DNA of 62,000 bases from contig CM043943.1 in NCBI GenBank assembly GCA_014529385.2, forward strand, positions 100,153,355 to 100,215,354. The letters are read 5' to 3'. This stretch comes from Adiantum capillus-veneris (Eukaryota > Streptophyta > Polypodiopsida > Polypodiales > Pteridaceae). Below the pieces are notes generated by a model, which saw only the letters and a program-made list of their open reading frames with translations, searched no databases and was not told where the DNA came from. Each line of letters begins with the position of its first letter. Position 1 is the stretch's first letter. A program made the translations under genes and the position numbers. Below are positions 1-13,968 of this stretch, piece after piece.

Positions 1-1568
<1,568 letters not shown>

Positions 1569-1631
1569 TACACTTCAAGTAGCAATTGTATAAGATCATG
1601 TATTACATAAATTTTTTACAATGCCATCCAC

Positions 1632-4485
1632 TCAGAGTATCTTTCTCCACTTGTGATTCACATACACCATTGTCTCTCTCCACCTTCGTTGACTTTCACG
1701 AGCTCCGGAGTTGTTGTATGCCATTGATCTTTTAGCTTTTTGTTGTTGTAAATGTCTGATGGCTTGTGCTGTTGCTGAATTTGCCAAGACTTCTTTTGCC
1801 TGCATTCGATGAATGATTCTACGATAGAACCATTCAAATAGTTCTCTCAAACTGTTAGCCTTGATTCGAGAGCCACCATGTCGTGTGTGCCTGAAATAAG
1901 CATTTCTCGCCATGTAATGAGACTTTTCCATCCCTTGGGTATTCCATATTGCCGGGTTCCCATACTTCTGTATAAAATATGGCAAATGATTGAAGATGAT
2001 GTGCTGGATATGAAAACAGATTAGTTAGAATGTTTTACACTCACATATTTGCACATAAGAGAGAAAGAAATACATGATAATACCATGTAGTGAGTAATCT
2101 GGGTGTCTGTCCATGCTGTCTTGAATGATTTTTTCAGAAGGTTGAGATTTTCCTTGAACTTGTTCATATCACCTTGTGACCAGTCATCTTTGTCGCACAT
2201 CAAAAATAGGATGTCTATTGATCGCCAAACCTCAGCCTTCGCGTTACGAGTAGTTGGTTCGTGGTCTTTGACTGCAATATGTAGCTTTTTCCAGCTCTGA
2301 TACTCTACCTTGCTAACATAAGATGTGTTATATATTTTTCCATGTTTTGTTAGCTTTGGATCTCTTGTACCTTGGGGCTTAGATAAAAACCTCCGTGCCT
2401 TCACCCCACCGATGGATGGTTTGCATGGGACATCCTTCTCAGCAGTTGATCTCTTTTTATCCCGCTGGATTTTCACATTGCCACCATGAAGCCCCATATC
2501 CGACAGTACCATTTCTAAGCACTGCAAGGCTACTTGTCGTTCTGCAGAGTTCTTAATCTTCCAAGCAAACCCGATGTATAAGTAGACCAATTTCTCTACA
2601 ATTCTACAAAGGGCATGCATTGTACAAATGTGAACATTCACAAGTGGTATTTTCAAAACTGGTCGAAAAGCAGGATCCTCAATGTGACGTGTTGGAGCTT
2701 TTCTCCACCACTTTGGGTTCATGACCTTTGCAGGCTCCATGCAGAACAAACACGGTGACTTTGCCATTGCACCCATTCCACAATTATACATGCACTTTAA
2801 TGTTTTAAGGTCACCTGCAAGATGCCACTGAACTTGAAAGTCTCCCCTTCCATCTAGACGTAGTACCTCTCCCTGGTTAGTCTGTCGATCAATCAGCTCC
2901 GGAATATTAGTTCGATGGAACACCCAATATAGAATCTCATGATCTTCTTTCTTTACCTGCAACACAAAATAAATGAGACTTAAGTAGATCTGAATATTTG
3001 AGCTTACTTGAGAATATCGCTTACCTCAAACGCACCAAGCCACCATATGTTAGATTCTGATTGAGCACTAAAATATAAAGGATCATCACTGGGACACTTT
3101 GAGAGGGCTCTATTCATTAAAGTAATAGTAACACGCTCTAGCTTTTTCTCTTTAACAAGCTCACACTCATCCAGTTTTAACACAAAATGTAATAGTCCAC
3201 GTGACTCTTCAAATGTGATGTTGTAAAACTCCACCATTCTCTTCTGTAGTATCCGCAGGTCCATAAAAATATTGTTGAACTCATCATATGCCACAGTGTT
3301 GGCTCCATGGCCACTGTAAGTTGCTTTAATATGAAAGGGCTGTCCAAGATAGTCTCCCTGTGCCTCGTTAAGCTGAAGCCTCTCTTTCCAAACACTTGAG
3401 GCTGATGGTAGAAGTTTGGATTTTATACCCTTCCTAACAAAGATGGATGAGACAGACTTTTGGATAGCCGAATATCCTCTTTTGCTTACACCAAGTGAAT
3501 CAAGTGTGCCTTGTATCTCTTTTGCAGGCACTGAGTTCTCTGAAATAAAGCGGTCCACTACATTTCTTTGTAGAACCTTAAACTTCTTGTCATGTACTAT
3601 ATCTGCTGCCAGGCTTCTACTTATAAGTGGCTTCAATCTCTTTCCTATATTGGCTTTGGGGTCAATGTTTTCCTTGTCAGGATAGATTGAGTCTCTACAT
3701 GAAGACAATGCATAAGTAAATAACAGAAAATTTGCTTCACTAACACTATTTAGGGACATGAAAACAATGCATAACAAGAAAAAACAAAGAGATTACTTAA
3801 CTAAGACAATGTAGCCAACCAAGAAGCATCACCTTAATGCTCGGATTCTTTTCTTGAGACCTCCTGATGCAACCTGCAATGTTTCAAGATTGCGCAATTT
3901 CTTCTTTCGGATACGACCACCCAAGATGGTGTCCTTCATTTGACAACTTCGCACCTTTTCTTTCAGTTCTTGTTCCTCTGTTTTATGTTGCAAAATGGTA
4001 ACCTGATCTGTAGAATGTAAATGTGAAAGGCGAACAATCTCACATTGTTGAGATTGGAAAATGCTCTTGTAAGTTCCAGCTTCTCTTGTAAGTGATTTAC
4101 AATAACCCAGAAGGCCGTTTTCTCCATCACCAGCAAAGGTCAATAAGCTTGTAGGATTGACAAACGGTGGAGACGCATTAGTTATTGGATTCTTAGGGTA
4201 GAGAGAGCCTCTCGTCCAGATATCTATGTGTTTAGCTCCTTGAGCTCTGAGCGTGTCTATGGAGGTGGGAGGTATATGTGTGTTTGTTTTACTGCGCTTA
4301 ATCAATGGTTGGTACTCATTGTCCAAATCAATGTGAAGGTGATATTTGGCTCGTTTGTGGGTAACATTTGTGCCATTTGAGGAGTGCGCCATTAGCCAAA
4401 TGTGCAGGTTTAATGGAAAGTGAATAGCGGCTGTGGATTTGTCCCTCCATGTTAGCCTCATTCCCTCCGTATTGACGTTGTTCAT
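1632..4485 (-). CDS. Four-exon gene, 855 aa, transposase-like (RNase H fold suspected)
   Basis: Exons on the minus strand are 4485-3833, 3694-3025, 2956-2084 and 2003-1632. The introns (138, 68 and 80 bases) are all GT-AG. Exon lengths 653, 670, 873 and 372 sum to exactly 856 codons including the stop, with every phase matching, so the gene looks intact. The N-terminal third is basic with a possible coiled coil (residues about 150-215). The central part has KLDECELVKEKK. Then come HLAGDLKTLK followed by SPCLFCMEP (a CxxC), and HICTMHALCRIVEKL. Near the C-terminus is YGNPAIWNTQGMEKSHYMAR followed by RHTRHGG. This order resembles a widespread family of transposase-like proteins usually annotated as uncharacterised. 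From it I infer a D...D...E core, but this rests on memory and not on a search. The start is the first in-frame ATG of exon 1. Confidence 0.7.
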
Positions 4486-4644
4486 TCAATACAACTAAAA
4501 AGAGTATTATCCCTCAATCACTACGAACGAATGTTCAGAGGGGTAAGGAATCTACTTAAAGTACACTTTTTGAAGTTTTCCTATGAAAGACCCAGCTCTT
4601 TTATTTGTCATTTTTTCTAGAGAGAGAGTGCAAAAAATACATTT

Positions 4645-5990
4645 TCTTAGAAGGCCCTCCAAATGACCTCCGAAATTTCCTAATGTACCATCCTCAAGAA
4701 AACAAGCAAGCCAAGAGCACAAACAAAATTTTATGCAGAGTGCTCACAAAAATTGTCAACAAAGCCAAAACAGATTGGGATAAAAAACAACATTCAGTTT
4801 TATGGGCATATTGGGTAGCATAAAAAAAACCACGGAACACAACACCTTTCAATTTAGTGTTAGAGATAAATTTTATACTGTCAATAGAGTTCTTGAATCC
4901 TACACTATGCATGGCACAAGACTTAGGATGCATAGGACATGAGTCGTTCGATAGATTGGAACAACTAATATAGTTGGATAAAATAAGACTCAAATCAACT
5001 GCAACTATGTATGCAAAAAAAACACAAATGAAACAGTTACATGTCCATTATGTAATAAACAAGGAGTTCCAAAAGGGTAACTACATTTTAGTCTACACTC
5101 TAAAGCAACATTCCAAGAAACTCCAAAAGCGGGGTAACGGCCCATTTGTGATCAATGACACATCACCAAGTGGCGACGTCCAGCTTGCAACATTGGAGGG
5201 AGATGTAATGTCTAACTTGATAAATGGATGAAAATTGAATAAGTATCATCAACCTCTCACTGCTAACATGCTAGAGAAGATACATTTAGCTAAGGAAAGA
5301 CATCAAAAGGAACAAGCAATTAAATATGAAGCACAAAAGGAAGCTTGGTTGCAGTTTTCAAAGTACAAGGACCAACATCAGCTATTGTCACCTCCTATTA
5401 CATTAGTTCAAGTACAAAAAATTGGCTAGGTAGAATGGATGTTTGAATCAATGTGCAACTAGTTGTTGCTGACAATACAATAAAAAGAGCACTTGTGAAA
5501 ACTAGAGCACGTGTCAATGCTATGCAGTATTCAACCTACCATAAACTATCAAAGTCTATGATTGAAACAACACAAATTGAACTAAAAGTGGCTAACAGAG
5601 AAACCATGGTTAGTTTGGGACAAGCTAATGTCTCAATTAACATAGATGGTAACCATTGCCCCCATCGGTTCCACATCATAGTAGATATAGATCATGGTTG
5701 CATACATAGAAGTTAGTTCCACATTGGTGAGATGACATGCTGAACTACTATAGATCCAAATACACCTTATGTTATGTCCTTGGCACAAATAGATCACATA
5801 TGGAATGAAGAGAAGCTTTCTGCCAACTCAAAAAAAAGAGACCCTCTCGCAAGAAAAAGACTTAAAAATTTTATATTCAAAATTCAACCATGACATCAAA
5901 GTTGCAACAGATATGGATACCAAAAATACTGCTTGCTAATCAATCTTTTCCCTTGCCCCAATCCAGCTTCTTGATTGATAGAACATCAAG
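4645..5990 (+). pseudogene. Element D: relic of gypsy integrase, second protease and W-x-P-K tail
   Basis: The fragment begins inside an integrase core: YHPQENKQAKSTNK and TDWDKKQHSVLWAYWVA match YHPQANGQAEATNK and TDWDQQLHSTLWAYRVA of element A. It continues with a GPF motif (KLQKRGNGPFVIND, near 5130) like element B. From about 5450 comes a decayed copy of the second retropepsin: RALVKTRARVNAMQYSTYHKL aligns with TALLDSGAQANLISYGLY of B, with the catalytic Asp-Ser-Gly lost. A W-I-P-K motif follows near 5915. Stops and frameshifts are frequent. The 5' part of the element is missing. It is a third, more diverged element carrying the integrase plus second-protease order. Confidence 0.75.
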
Positions 5991-6507
5991 TCCTAAACCA
6001 TGTTGATCGGAAAATCTCCAATAATAACTTCATGCTTTAATAAATCTACCAAAACACAAATGGATCCTCAAAGCTAACATGGACAAGCCAAAGGAGCCAA
6101 CAACAACAAAATGGGAATGGAGAAAGAAACCATCAAACGGAAAAACCCTGTCATAGTCTCCCAAAACAAGCTTGAAATGGATTGTTAAAGTTGAGCCAAA
6201 TCAACTATTGGACACACAAGGTGGAGGAATAAGAAAAGATGGATCATACTTCCCCCACAAAGCAAAAGCAAGAGAAGGAGAAGACTAAAGAAGTGTTACG
6301 CAATAATCCTTTTAGATAATTAGAAAAAAAGTTGTAAAGTGAAGGAAGGTCTAAGAAGTTCAACCTAATCACCCAAACACTAGAGAAGCGCACACTAGAT
6401 TACTAAGAATTCCCACATTCATAATGACACTGCAACTGCCAAAGCAGAAACAAGGACAACATGAAGGCAAAGACCAAGACAATTTGCATGAGGACATGCA
6501 AAGACTA
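5991..6507 (+). other. Element D 3' untranslated region, non-coding
   Basis: A-rich sequence between the pol relic and the polypurine tract. I see no intact frame and no palindromic repeat of the kind found in elements A to C. Confidence 0.5.
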
Positions 6508-6519
6508 GGATGGGGGGAA
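6508..6519 (+). other. Polypurine tract of element D
   Basis: GGATGGGGGGAA lies directly before TGTTGGTAG, the usual arrangement for plus-strand DNA priming at the edge of a 3' LTR. Confidence 0.7.
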
Positions 6520-7248
6520 TGTTGGTAGTCAAACCAAACGGGCGCCCTTTGAGTCTGTTAAGTATGGATCCTGATTAACCCTTGTAACTTTTAGTCTTAA
6601 ATATGCAAGGCCCCCATTATGAGGAGGAGCCATCGTGAGTAAGAAAAATAAATCACTGGAAAACCAAAAATGCACGCTAGAATATTCCCTTTTTGCCAAA
6701 ATATTACGGTCCCACGGTGAACAAAAAGTGATTGAAAAATGGCTAGTTGTGGATAGTCAATGACCAGAGGCTGGTGGCTGAATTGAATGGCCGGTGGTTG
6801 ATTTCTAGGCAGACTTATCTTCTCAAGGGCGTCCACACATGGGCACGTGGGAGAGTCCAACTTGGACTTGTCTACACAAGGGCGGCTAGACATGGCTGCC
6901 TCTCATGAGAGAGGGCGGCCCTTTTGGCCTATAAAAGGAGGCATCTTCTACAAACAAATTGCATTGTGGTGCATTGTGAAGTTAATGAAACAAGGTGTGT
7001 GTGAGATGGTGAGAGTAAAGCAAGGTTGGAGCTCCATTAAGGTTATATAATACCCTTGTAACCTACTTCTAGTTTGAAGTACAAAATCCATTGAGTGGCT
7101 GCTTTCCCGTGGATGTATCCCACTTTGGGTGAGCCACGTATATCATGCTCTCTCTCTCTCTCTATAATATCTTGTGTGTGAAAAATATTTCTCTCCATTA
7201 TGTAGACTACTCTTATATCTACTTAGCTACACCCTATTTCCTAGCACA
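6520..7248 (+). repeat. 3' LTR of element D
   Basis: The LTR starts TGTTGGTAG after the polypurine tract and ends about CTAGCACA. It holds a TATA box (TATAAAAGG, 6930-6938). Near its end is a GTGGATGTATCCCAC...GAGCCACGT stretch of the type common in plant LTR U5 regions, followed by a short CT run. No second copy exists in the window, so the right border is approximate. Confidence 0.65.
6930..6938 (+). promoter_or_regulatory. TATA box of the element D LTR
   Basis: TATAAAAGG lies 410 bases into the LTR and is followed by a transcribed-looking R/U5 region. It is the clearest TATA box in the window. Confidence 0.6.
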
Positions 7249-8491
7249 ATTGACCTCTTCATCTTGAGCCCCAGAATTTTGATATCCATTATTTTTCAAA
7301 AATCTTTGTAATTATATGAGAGTTCTTGATTTTATTCAAATCACATGGAGTCTATCTATGCTAAATTCGAGCTGTGTAATTTATAAATGAGTCTGAGCCT
7401 TGTAAAGTCAACCACTAGCCAAGCAAGCCCTAGGTATAAAACTCATTTTTGCAAAGTGCGAAAGGGACTTATCATTATCAAAACGTTTTGAGTTTTGGAG
7501 CATACTACTAAGAGCGGCTACTCTCATGCACCTTGTTATCAACATATCTTGACCTCTGGTAATCACACTTTGATTTTGAAACCTACAATGTGCTCCTTGT
7601 CTATTGCTCTTTCATTCAAGTATAATCATTGTCAATTATACTATTGTTTACAACTACACATTAGTAGGAGAAATCTGCTATTTTGAGTACATTAATGACT
7701 TTTTTCTGACATTCAACCACAGGAGAGTCCTCCTAGACCATAGGGTGACCTTGCTAGTATGTTCTGTTGCAGTTGCTAGGGCCTTGATTATGATGGATTG
7801 TGACTTTGGTACCTCATCGGATTGTAACCAAATTTGGTAGGTTAGTGTCCTAAGTGTCTTAGAACTCCTCCCAAAGTTCCGTAACATTTGGACTTTGTCA
7901 AAGTGCCAAAATGGTAAGATGGATGACTACGATGACATTGAACATAAGCAGGTCATTAGGGCCAATTTGGATGAAAAAAGGACTGTGTAAGGATCTAAAA
8001 AGGGGCAACCTAAAAAAGACCATGAAGATCTTACCAAAACTATTCAACATGGGTACTCATTGGATAGAGCTCATCAAGCGCCACAGATGGACTATTTGAG
8101 CACTAAATTTGGAGTTCATATGCAAAAGTTATGGCGAAAATAGTGCAAAATATTCCAAAAGCAAGTGAAGGAGATCTTGACACGTGTACAAAAGTGCCAT
8201 AATTTTGGAAATGTGGCTCCTCCTTGACCCTTAGATCAAGAATAGAGAAACCCTAAACAACCCTTATTTCATCCAAATTGGCCCTAATGTGTCAGATCTA
8301 AGAGTGATAGATTTGTTGGTGCTAGAGATATTGGAATTCCATAGGTTCACTTCTTGAGGTTGACACCTTTAGAGAAACTTTGTGCCCCATCAAAGTCTCT
8401 TCTCTGAGTATTGACATTATGTTAGTGCCATACATATATGCTATAGATGTCCATCATGGTGACCCACTAACACTTTGGGTAGGAGGACCTA
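7249..8491. other. No gene recognised
   Basis: Only short frames without recognisable motifs are present on either strand. The sequence may be further decayed transposon, but nothing in it supports a class. Confidence 0.5.
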
Positions 8492-8566
8492 GGTAGAAGC
8501 ATGTTAACGTGTCACTGAATATGTTGTCCCGGATAGTGCTAGTTACTTGTGCTTGTTAGCATATAC
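8492..8566 (+). mobile_element. End fragment of a MITE family (same as the one at 33711-33998)
   Basis: GGTAGAAGCATGTTAACGTG followed by TGTCCCGGATAGTGCTAGTTA matches the reverse complement of the right end of the MITE at 33.7-34.0 kb, which reads GGGTGAAAGCATGTTAACAT...TGTCCCGGACAATGCTA. No matching second terminus is seen downstream, so this is a truncated copy. Confidence 0.5.
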
Positions 8567-8667
8567 TGAAAGTGGATGGGGAAGTCCTTGGAATTTCAAA
8601 TGTTCCATAAAAAATTTATTTTCCCTCCTCTTGTGCTTCTGTTTTTAGTTATTAAAGACGACATGAG

Positions 8668-8670
<3 letters not shown>

Positions 8671-8746
<76 letters not shown>
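8671..8746 (+). repeat. (CT)n microsatellite
   Basis: About 38 CT dinucleotides follow GACATGAGGA. There is no GT donor directly before it, unlike the arrays at 987 and 44335. The Ser-Leu frame across it is spurious. Confidence 0.9.
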
Positions 8747-8749
<3 letters not shown>

Positions 8750-9196
8750 CGTTCGTTCCTTGTGTCGGGCATCCTGCCTTAGAGATGAGTTGTCAAAGCT
8801 AATCTCTTTCTCTTGTTTCGACACAGACCTACAGAAATAGAGAACTAGAAGCCAACATTATTGCCACTAGCTCTAATGATCGAAATGGAGCCGTAATGTA
8901 ATGAGATGGTAAGCAAATCTTATGTGTAGCCCACCACTCCAAATTAATTCATTGGTTTTTTTGGTCACATCTATAGTTTTGTGAGGGAATTTTTTCATAG
9001 TATGTGTGTATTACAACATCAAGTGTTGGCAGCTATACATTTAAGTGATTTTAAGTAAGTAACATACTATAGTTCTCACAAAAAAAGCAAAAGAGATCCA
9101 CTATAGGCAATGAATTACAACTCCCAAGATCCAACTCTTTCTGTAATCAGGTAATATGAGAGAGTAAGAAAGAGGTAACAACGGGTGCATAAACAA
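8747..9196. other. Upstream flank of the transposase relic, no feature recognised
   Basis: A-T rich sequence with no convincing frame. It may contain the promoter of the gene that follows, but I see no clear TATA box. Confidence 0.35.
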
Positions 9197-12100
9197 ATGA
9201 AATTTGAGCGACAACATCATGCCCTCAACGATGAGGAGAAAAAGAAAATCGCCTATGAGATTGTGAGAGCTTTCAAGAGTAGGACTGAAGGTTTTAGTAT
9301 AGAATCAAAGTGGGAACTCTCGAATCTTGTTGGTCAACATCCGCATGTTCGGGAAATCCATGATGAGTCTTTCGAGGAGGAGGCTGTTGTACAAACCGTA
9401 ATTGTGTCCAATGTCCGGAGCACATTGGATACCGTCAAGCAGCCAGGTTCCAATGAGGAGTTGTTTTTGAAGAATGCAGCATTGCAGATGATGTTGAACT
9501 CAAAGGAAAACATGCCTATTGCAAAAACTGCGAGGGTCCTAAATGTCAATTGTTGCACCTTGCACAAGGTGAGATCACGACAGGTGAAGCCAGATGTTGA
9601 TGGTCGGTTGTTTTCATTGGTTGCATGTGACAAACACCGTCATAGACCTATCACATATGAAACTAAGTTATTGGTCTACACAATTTGGAAAGTGGAGACT
9701 CGCGCTTCACCGAACAAAAAGGATGTTTGTCGAAAGAGGGTGGGGAGGAAAAGGTACATAGAACCCCTGTGCACCTCCTATACAAGTCTCAGGTGATCAA
9801 TCAGATACTTGTACCATAACTTATGCATTTTATGCATTGCATCTCTAGTGCATAGTAACTTGTATATGCTGATCAATAGCATATTGATCTGTAGACTTTT
9901 GCTAGTTAGCATATGGAGTGTGCTAGTTAGTATATGGAGTATTCTAATTAGCATGTCTTGGGTTCTAAATAGCATACAAAACTAGTTGGTTAACAAAATA
10001 TGTATGGTAACTAACATACCTGGTATGCTAGTTAACATACCTAGTATGCTAGTTACATACCTAGTATGCTCAATTGCATGATAAGTAAACTGTCTAACAG
10101 AAAGTGATTATGCTAGTTAGCATATGGAGTTTTCCAGTTAGTAGGCCTTGAGTTATAAATAGCATACAGAGTTAGTTGGTCAGCACAAAAGGTATGCAAG
10201 TTAGCATCACTTATGCTAGTTAGCACCTAGTATGCTCACTAGCATGATGGGTATGCTATTTAATACAAGGTTTATGCTAGTTAGAACTAGCAGCTGGGCT
10301 GGGTATGGTAGTTAGTTTATGGAGTATGTTGGTTAGCATATGGAGTATGCTAGTTAGCATGCCTTGTGCTCTACCTAGCATACAAAGTGAGCTACTCAGC
10401 ACAAGATGTATGCTAATTAGCATAATTTATGCTAGTTACCACCTAGTATGCTCAATAGCATGATGGGTGTCCTAATGTGTATACTAGTTATCACAGTGAG
10501 TATGATAGTTAGCATACGGAGTATGCTAGTTAGCATATAGACTGTGCTAGTTGACATATGGAGTATGGTAGTTAGCATATGGACTGTGATAGTTAGCATC
10601 TGGAGTATGCTAGTTAGCATGCCTTGGGTCCTAAATAGCATACAAAGCTAGTTGGTTAACACAATATGGATGCTAATTAACATACATGGTATGCTAGTTA
10701 ACATACCTAGTATGCTCAATTGCATGATAAGTACGTTGTCTAATAGAAAGTGATTATGCTAGTTAGCACATGGAGTTTGCTAGGTAGCATATGGAGTATG
10801 CTTGTTACCAGGCCTTGAGTTCTAAATAGCATACAAAATTAGTTGTTCAACACAAAAAGTATGCAAGTTAACCCCACTTATGCTAGTTAACAACTAGTAT
10901 TCTCACTAGCATGATGGGTATGCTATTTAAGACAAGGGTTATGCTAGTTAGAACTAGCAGTTGGGCTAGGTATGCTAGCTAGCATATGAAGTATGCTGGT
11001 TAGCATATCGAGTATGCTAATTAACATGATTTCTGCAAGTTAACACCTAGTCTACTCAATAGCATGATGGATGTCTATGCTAGTTAGCGTATGGTCTGCA
11101 CTAGTTAGCATGCCTTGTGCTCTACCTAGCATACAGAGTTACATTGTAAACACAAGATATATACTAACTAACACTCTTTATGCTAGTTAACATACATTGT
11201 TGCATGCACATTAGGATGTTGATTGTGCTATTTAACACTATGATTTGTTTTCATGAAAATTCTCGATGTCCTAGTTAGCAATCTGAATATTGATCATCAT
11301 TTGGATGTTGCAGGTTGAGTTATTTGGTAGATTCAAGGAAAAACATCCAAATTGCAAGATTGACATGAGAATGTTTGAGATGTTGAAGCCATTCATTTGT
11401 AGGCGGCTAAAGGATGGATACACATGCTGTTGCAAATACCATGTGCGTATGTCCTTTTTGAAGGACACACTGAACCACATGCACTCTCGTGCTTTTGGGC
11501 TGCATAGAGCAGGTTGTGACTATATATGCAGTATATGTGCCCCAGGTTAGAACATTAGCAAGGGTTGCTTGGCTTCACAACACACGTTCAAAGGTGTCAA
11601 CCATATGTGGGAGTCTGTTCTCTGTCCAAAGCCCGCAGATGCAGTTTTCCATAGAATGGAATGCCTCATGGGAGAGTGTTTGACATGTGGAGTGAATAGG
11701 TTGGAATTATGATTCTTGGAGAAAGAAAATCCAGGTAATAGTATTAACAAGCTCAAGACAAGCAGTGAAATAGTAACAAAATAACAGATCTTTTGCACAA
11801 AGAAATGCAGTACTGGGAGTTTCTTCAACTCTTGAAGACCAAGTTGGAGGTCTTCATCACTCATAACTATGTGGATCGATGGCAAGGATAATAATTTCAA
11901 GGATTGACTTCTTCTGTTTTCGATTAATGTTGTCATGTCAGTTGTTGATTTTGCACAGAATTATGCCTTCAAGGAACAAAATGAGATTCAATCAATGCAT
12001 TGGCACTCTAGTCAAGTAACCATTTTTGTACACATAACGTACTACTGCACGGCAGGGGAGGTAGTCAAAACCATCCACTTCTTCATATCAGATGACAAGG

Positions 12101-13011
12101 TGCACGACACATTGTTCATGCAACATTGCTTCATGCTACATCGTGATTGATTACAACAAGAGGGTGTCACTCCTAAGCAACATTGGGTGTGGTCTGATGG
12201 TGCGGCCTCACAGGTCAAGGGAGCGATGCCTTTTTACTTTGTTGCAAGATATGGTGGACTCAGAGAGATGGGGATGAGCTGGCTGTTCTTTGGATCAGGG
12301 CACGGCAAGGGAGAGCATGATGGTGCAGGAGCAATTGTGAAAAGAACCTTGACCATGAACAACTAAAAACTAATGGAGATATTTTGGGGTGTGCAGCTGA
12401 TGTGGTTGCTTATTTCCAAGCCAACCTATTGCAGGGAGCACCTTCACACTATTCTTCAAAAGAAAGGTAATGTGCCCGTGTGTTCTCGGAGGTTAAAGAG
12501 GGGGAAGTGAATAGGGAGGTGAAGTGGAATTGTGCCACTGTGGCAAAAAATCACTCTCTGCATGCTTTTTGTGGTCACAATCCTGGGGATCCAGCTGCCC
12601 TTGCAACAAGAGCCTTGGCATGCTTATGTGATGCATGCATGCATGGAAGATGAAATCGCAACATCAATAAAGGTCACATGCATCCTTGGTATTATCATAC
12701 TCTACTACCTGATGATGCTGTGTCAGATTCTGAGCTGAGAGATGAAGTAGCTACCTACAATGACTTCACGTACGAAGGTCATCATGATGTGTTGAGTAGC
12801 ACTCTATGTGCTGGGGACACATTTTTTGTAAATCCAGATGCTGCGACCAACGTCAAGGATATGGATTTCTACCTGGTCAAGTGTGGGGCAATGCAATTGA
12901 TAGAGGCTCATATGTTGTGCAAGGATTGTATTACAAGCAATTGGATGCATACACCTCAAGCTAGTCCACAAGCAGCCCATCATCCACGTACTTTCACATC
13001 TGGTACAATGT
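9197..13011 (+). pseudogene. Decayed multi-exon transposase-like gene
   Basis: The first exon (9197 to about 9792) includes a helix-turn-helix-like stretch, MPIAKTARVLNVNCCTLHKV. After a repeat array comes a segment from 11314 (VELFGRFKEKHPNCKIDM, with Cys and His in CCCKYHVRM). Further blocks are MWESVLCPK...CLMGECLTCGV (about 11605-11700), VDFAQNYAFKEQNEIQSMHW (11944 on), SDDKVHDTLF, SDGAASQVKGAMPFYFVARY (about 12197-12256) and FFGSGHGKGEHDGAGA (about 12284-12333). The order DFAQNY, SDG.xSQ, HGKG.xDG is that of a transposase-like family I recall from many eukaryotes. The last part has a C..C zinc-like region (LCDACM). Stops (for example TGA at 12148) and frameshifts show decay. The 3' end stops at the LTR of element C at 13012, which probably inserted here. 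Confidence 0.65.
9899..11282. repeat. Array 1 of TATGCTAGTTAGCATA-type quasi-palindromes
   Basis: Dozens of variants of a unit with arms TATGCTA/TAGCATA around a central GT or AC are joined by short linkers such as TGGAG. A higher-order repeat is visible. CTAAATAGCATACA occurs at 9965 and 10631, GAAAGTGATTATGC at 10100 and 10746, and GAACTAGCAG at 10284 and 10951, so a block of about 650-670 bases is present twice. The array lies between a possible donor (CAG|GTGATC, 9793) and a strong acceptor (GATGTTGCAG, ending 11313). It therefore may be an intron, although the flanking frames do not join perfectly. Confidence 0.8.
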
Positions 13012-13749
13012 TGTGGGACGAGTGTTTAATCTCACTCCTATATTATTATAGATTTAGCGAGAACCACGATTAAATTGTCAATCCATGGGACAAAGCTGAC
13101 CTGACGAGTGCATAGAGGCTACAAAAGGTTGTCAATCTCTTGGAAAACAACAAAAAACTCGCATCTAACTCAAGCTACACTCAAATGACTAAAATCACCA
13201 AAATCCAATCACTCATTAGTAAACAAATCACATCCGTTACAGCATAAAATGACATCCAAACGTAACAAAACTTCTAGGATAAGTTTATAAGACCTAAGCA
13301 CACATGCTTATGGTCTCAAATCCCACTTTAGGTCAAGTGAAAAAATCACGATTATTAATAGTAGTGGATTTTTTACTCTAGTCGTCTTCGACCCAAAATG
13401 CACCTAAATGCTTAGCAATGATTCCCCAATTCCCCGCTTATGCTTAATTTCTGATTTTGAAGTGTAAATTCCTACTTATGCTGAAATTAGGCCACGGGTC
13501 TCGGCGACACCAAAAGTAACAAAATATCATAAAGTGTCTACGTCAATGCGTAGAGCTCTTACTTGTAGTTGCAATGCAACAAACACGACTACAATGTGAC
13601 AACTGGGGAAGGAGTAGGAATCACAAGAAGGAGACAAGTGAGGACCGTTAGCTCACGTTGTGTATTTCATTATCCAAAACTCCAAATTAACTTACAAAAA
13701 TTTGCTTTTATACCTTAGCCAAGGTTTTTGGTGGTCAAAACTAATAATA
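13012..13749 (-). repeat. 3' LTR of element C
   Basis: Matches 37667-38391 along its length in the same orientation (both begin TGTGGGACG on the plus strand and end near GGTGGTCAAAACTAATAAT). Because the primer binding site is at the inner edge of the right copy, the element reads on the minus strand and this copy is the 3' LTR. No clear polypurine tract lies next to it, which suggests an internal deletion. I could not find a target duplication. Confidence 0.8.
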
Positions 13750-13968
13750 TGGAAGCGCTAACTAAAGATGGGTACTGATAGGTTGATACAATCTGGAAGC
13801 TGGTAGCCCCGGCTCATGTCTAACCAAACTTGCTCTATAGGAGCTGACTTTAGAGTTAGGCCCCCATCATTGATCTCTCTAAATTTTTTCCATAAGTGTC
13901 TAGGCGAGTCTTCCTCTACGAATGGGACCGTTTAAAACATCTTCAATGTCCGGCACTATAAGTTCTGG

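Noticed and set aside
9899-11282. Classical centromeric satellite
   Set aside because: There is no constant monomer length, the array is short, and it lies between coding blocks of a gene relic.
12092-12277. 61-codon plus-strand frame
   Set aside because: Out-of-frame shadow of the SDGAASQ...HGKG block of the transposase relic.
13012-13749. Target duplication for element C
   Set aside because: No matching short repeat was found outside the two LTRs; the ends are approximate and one flank may be deleted.
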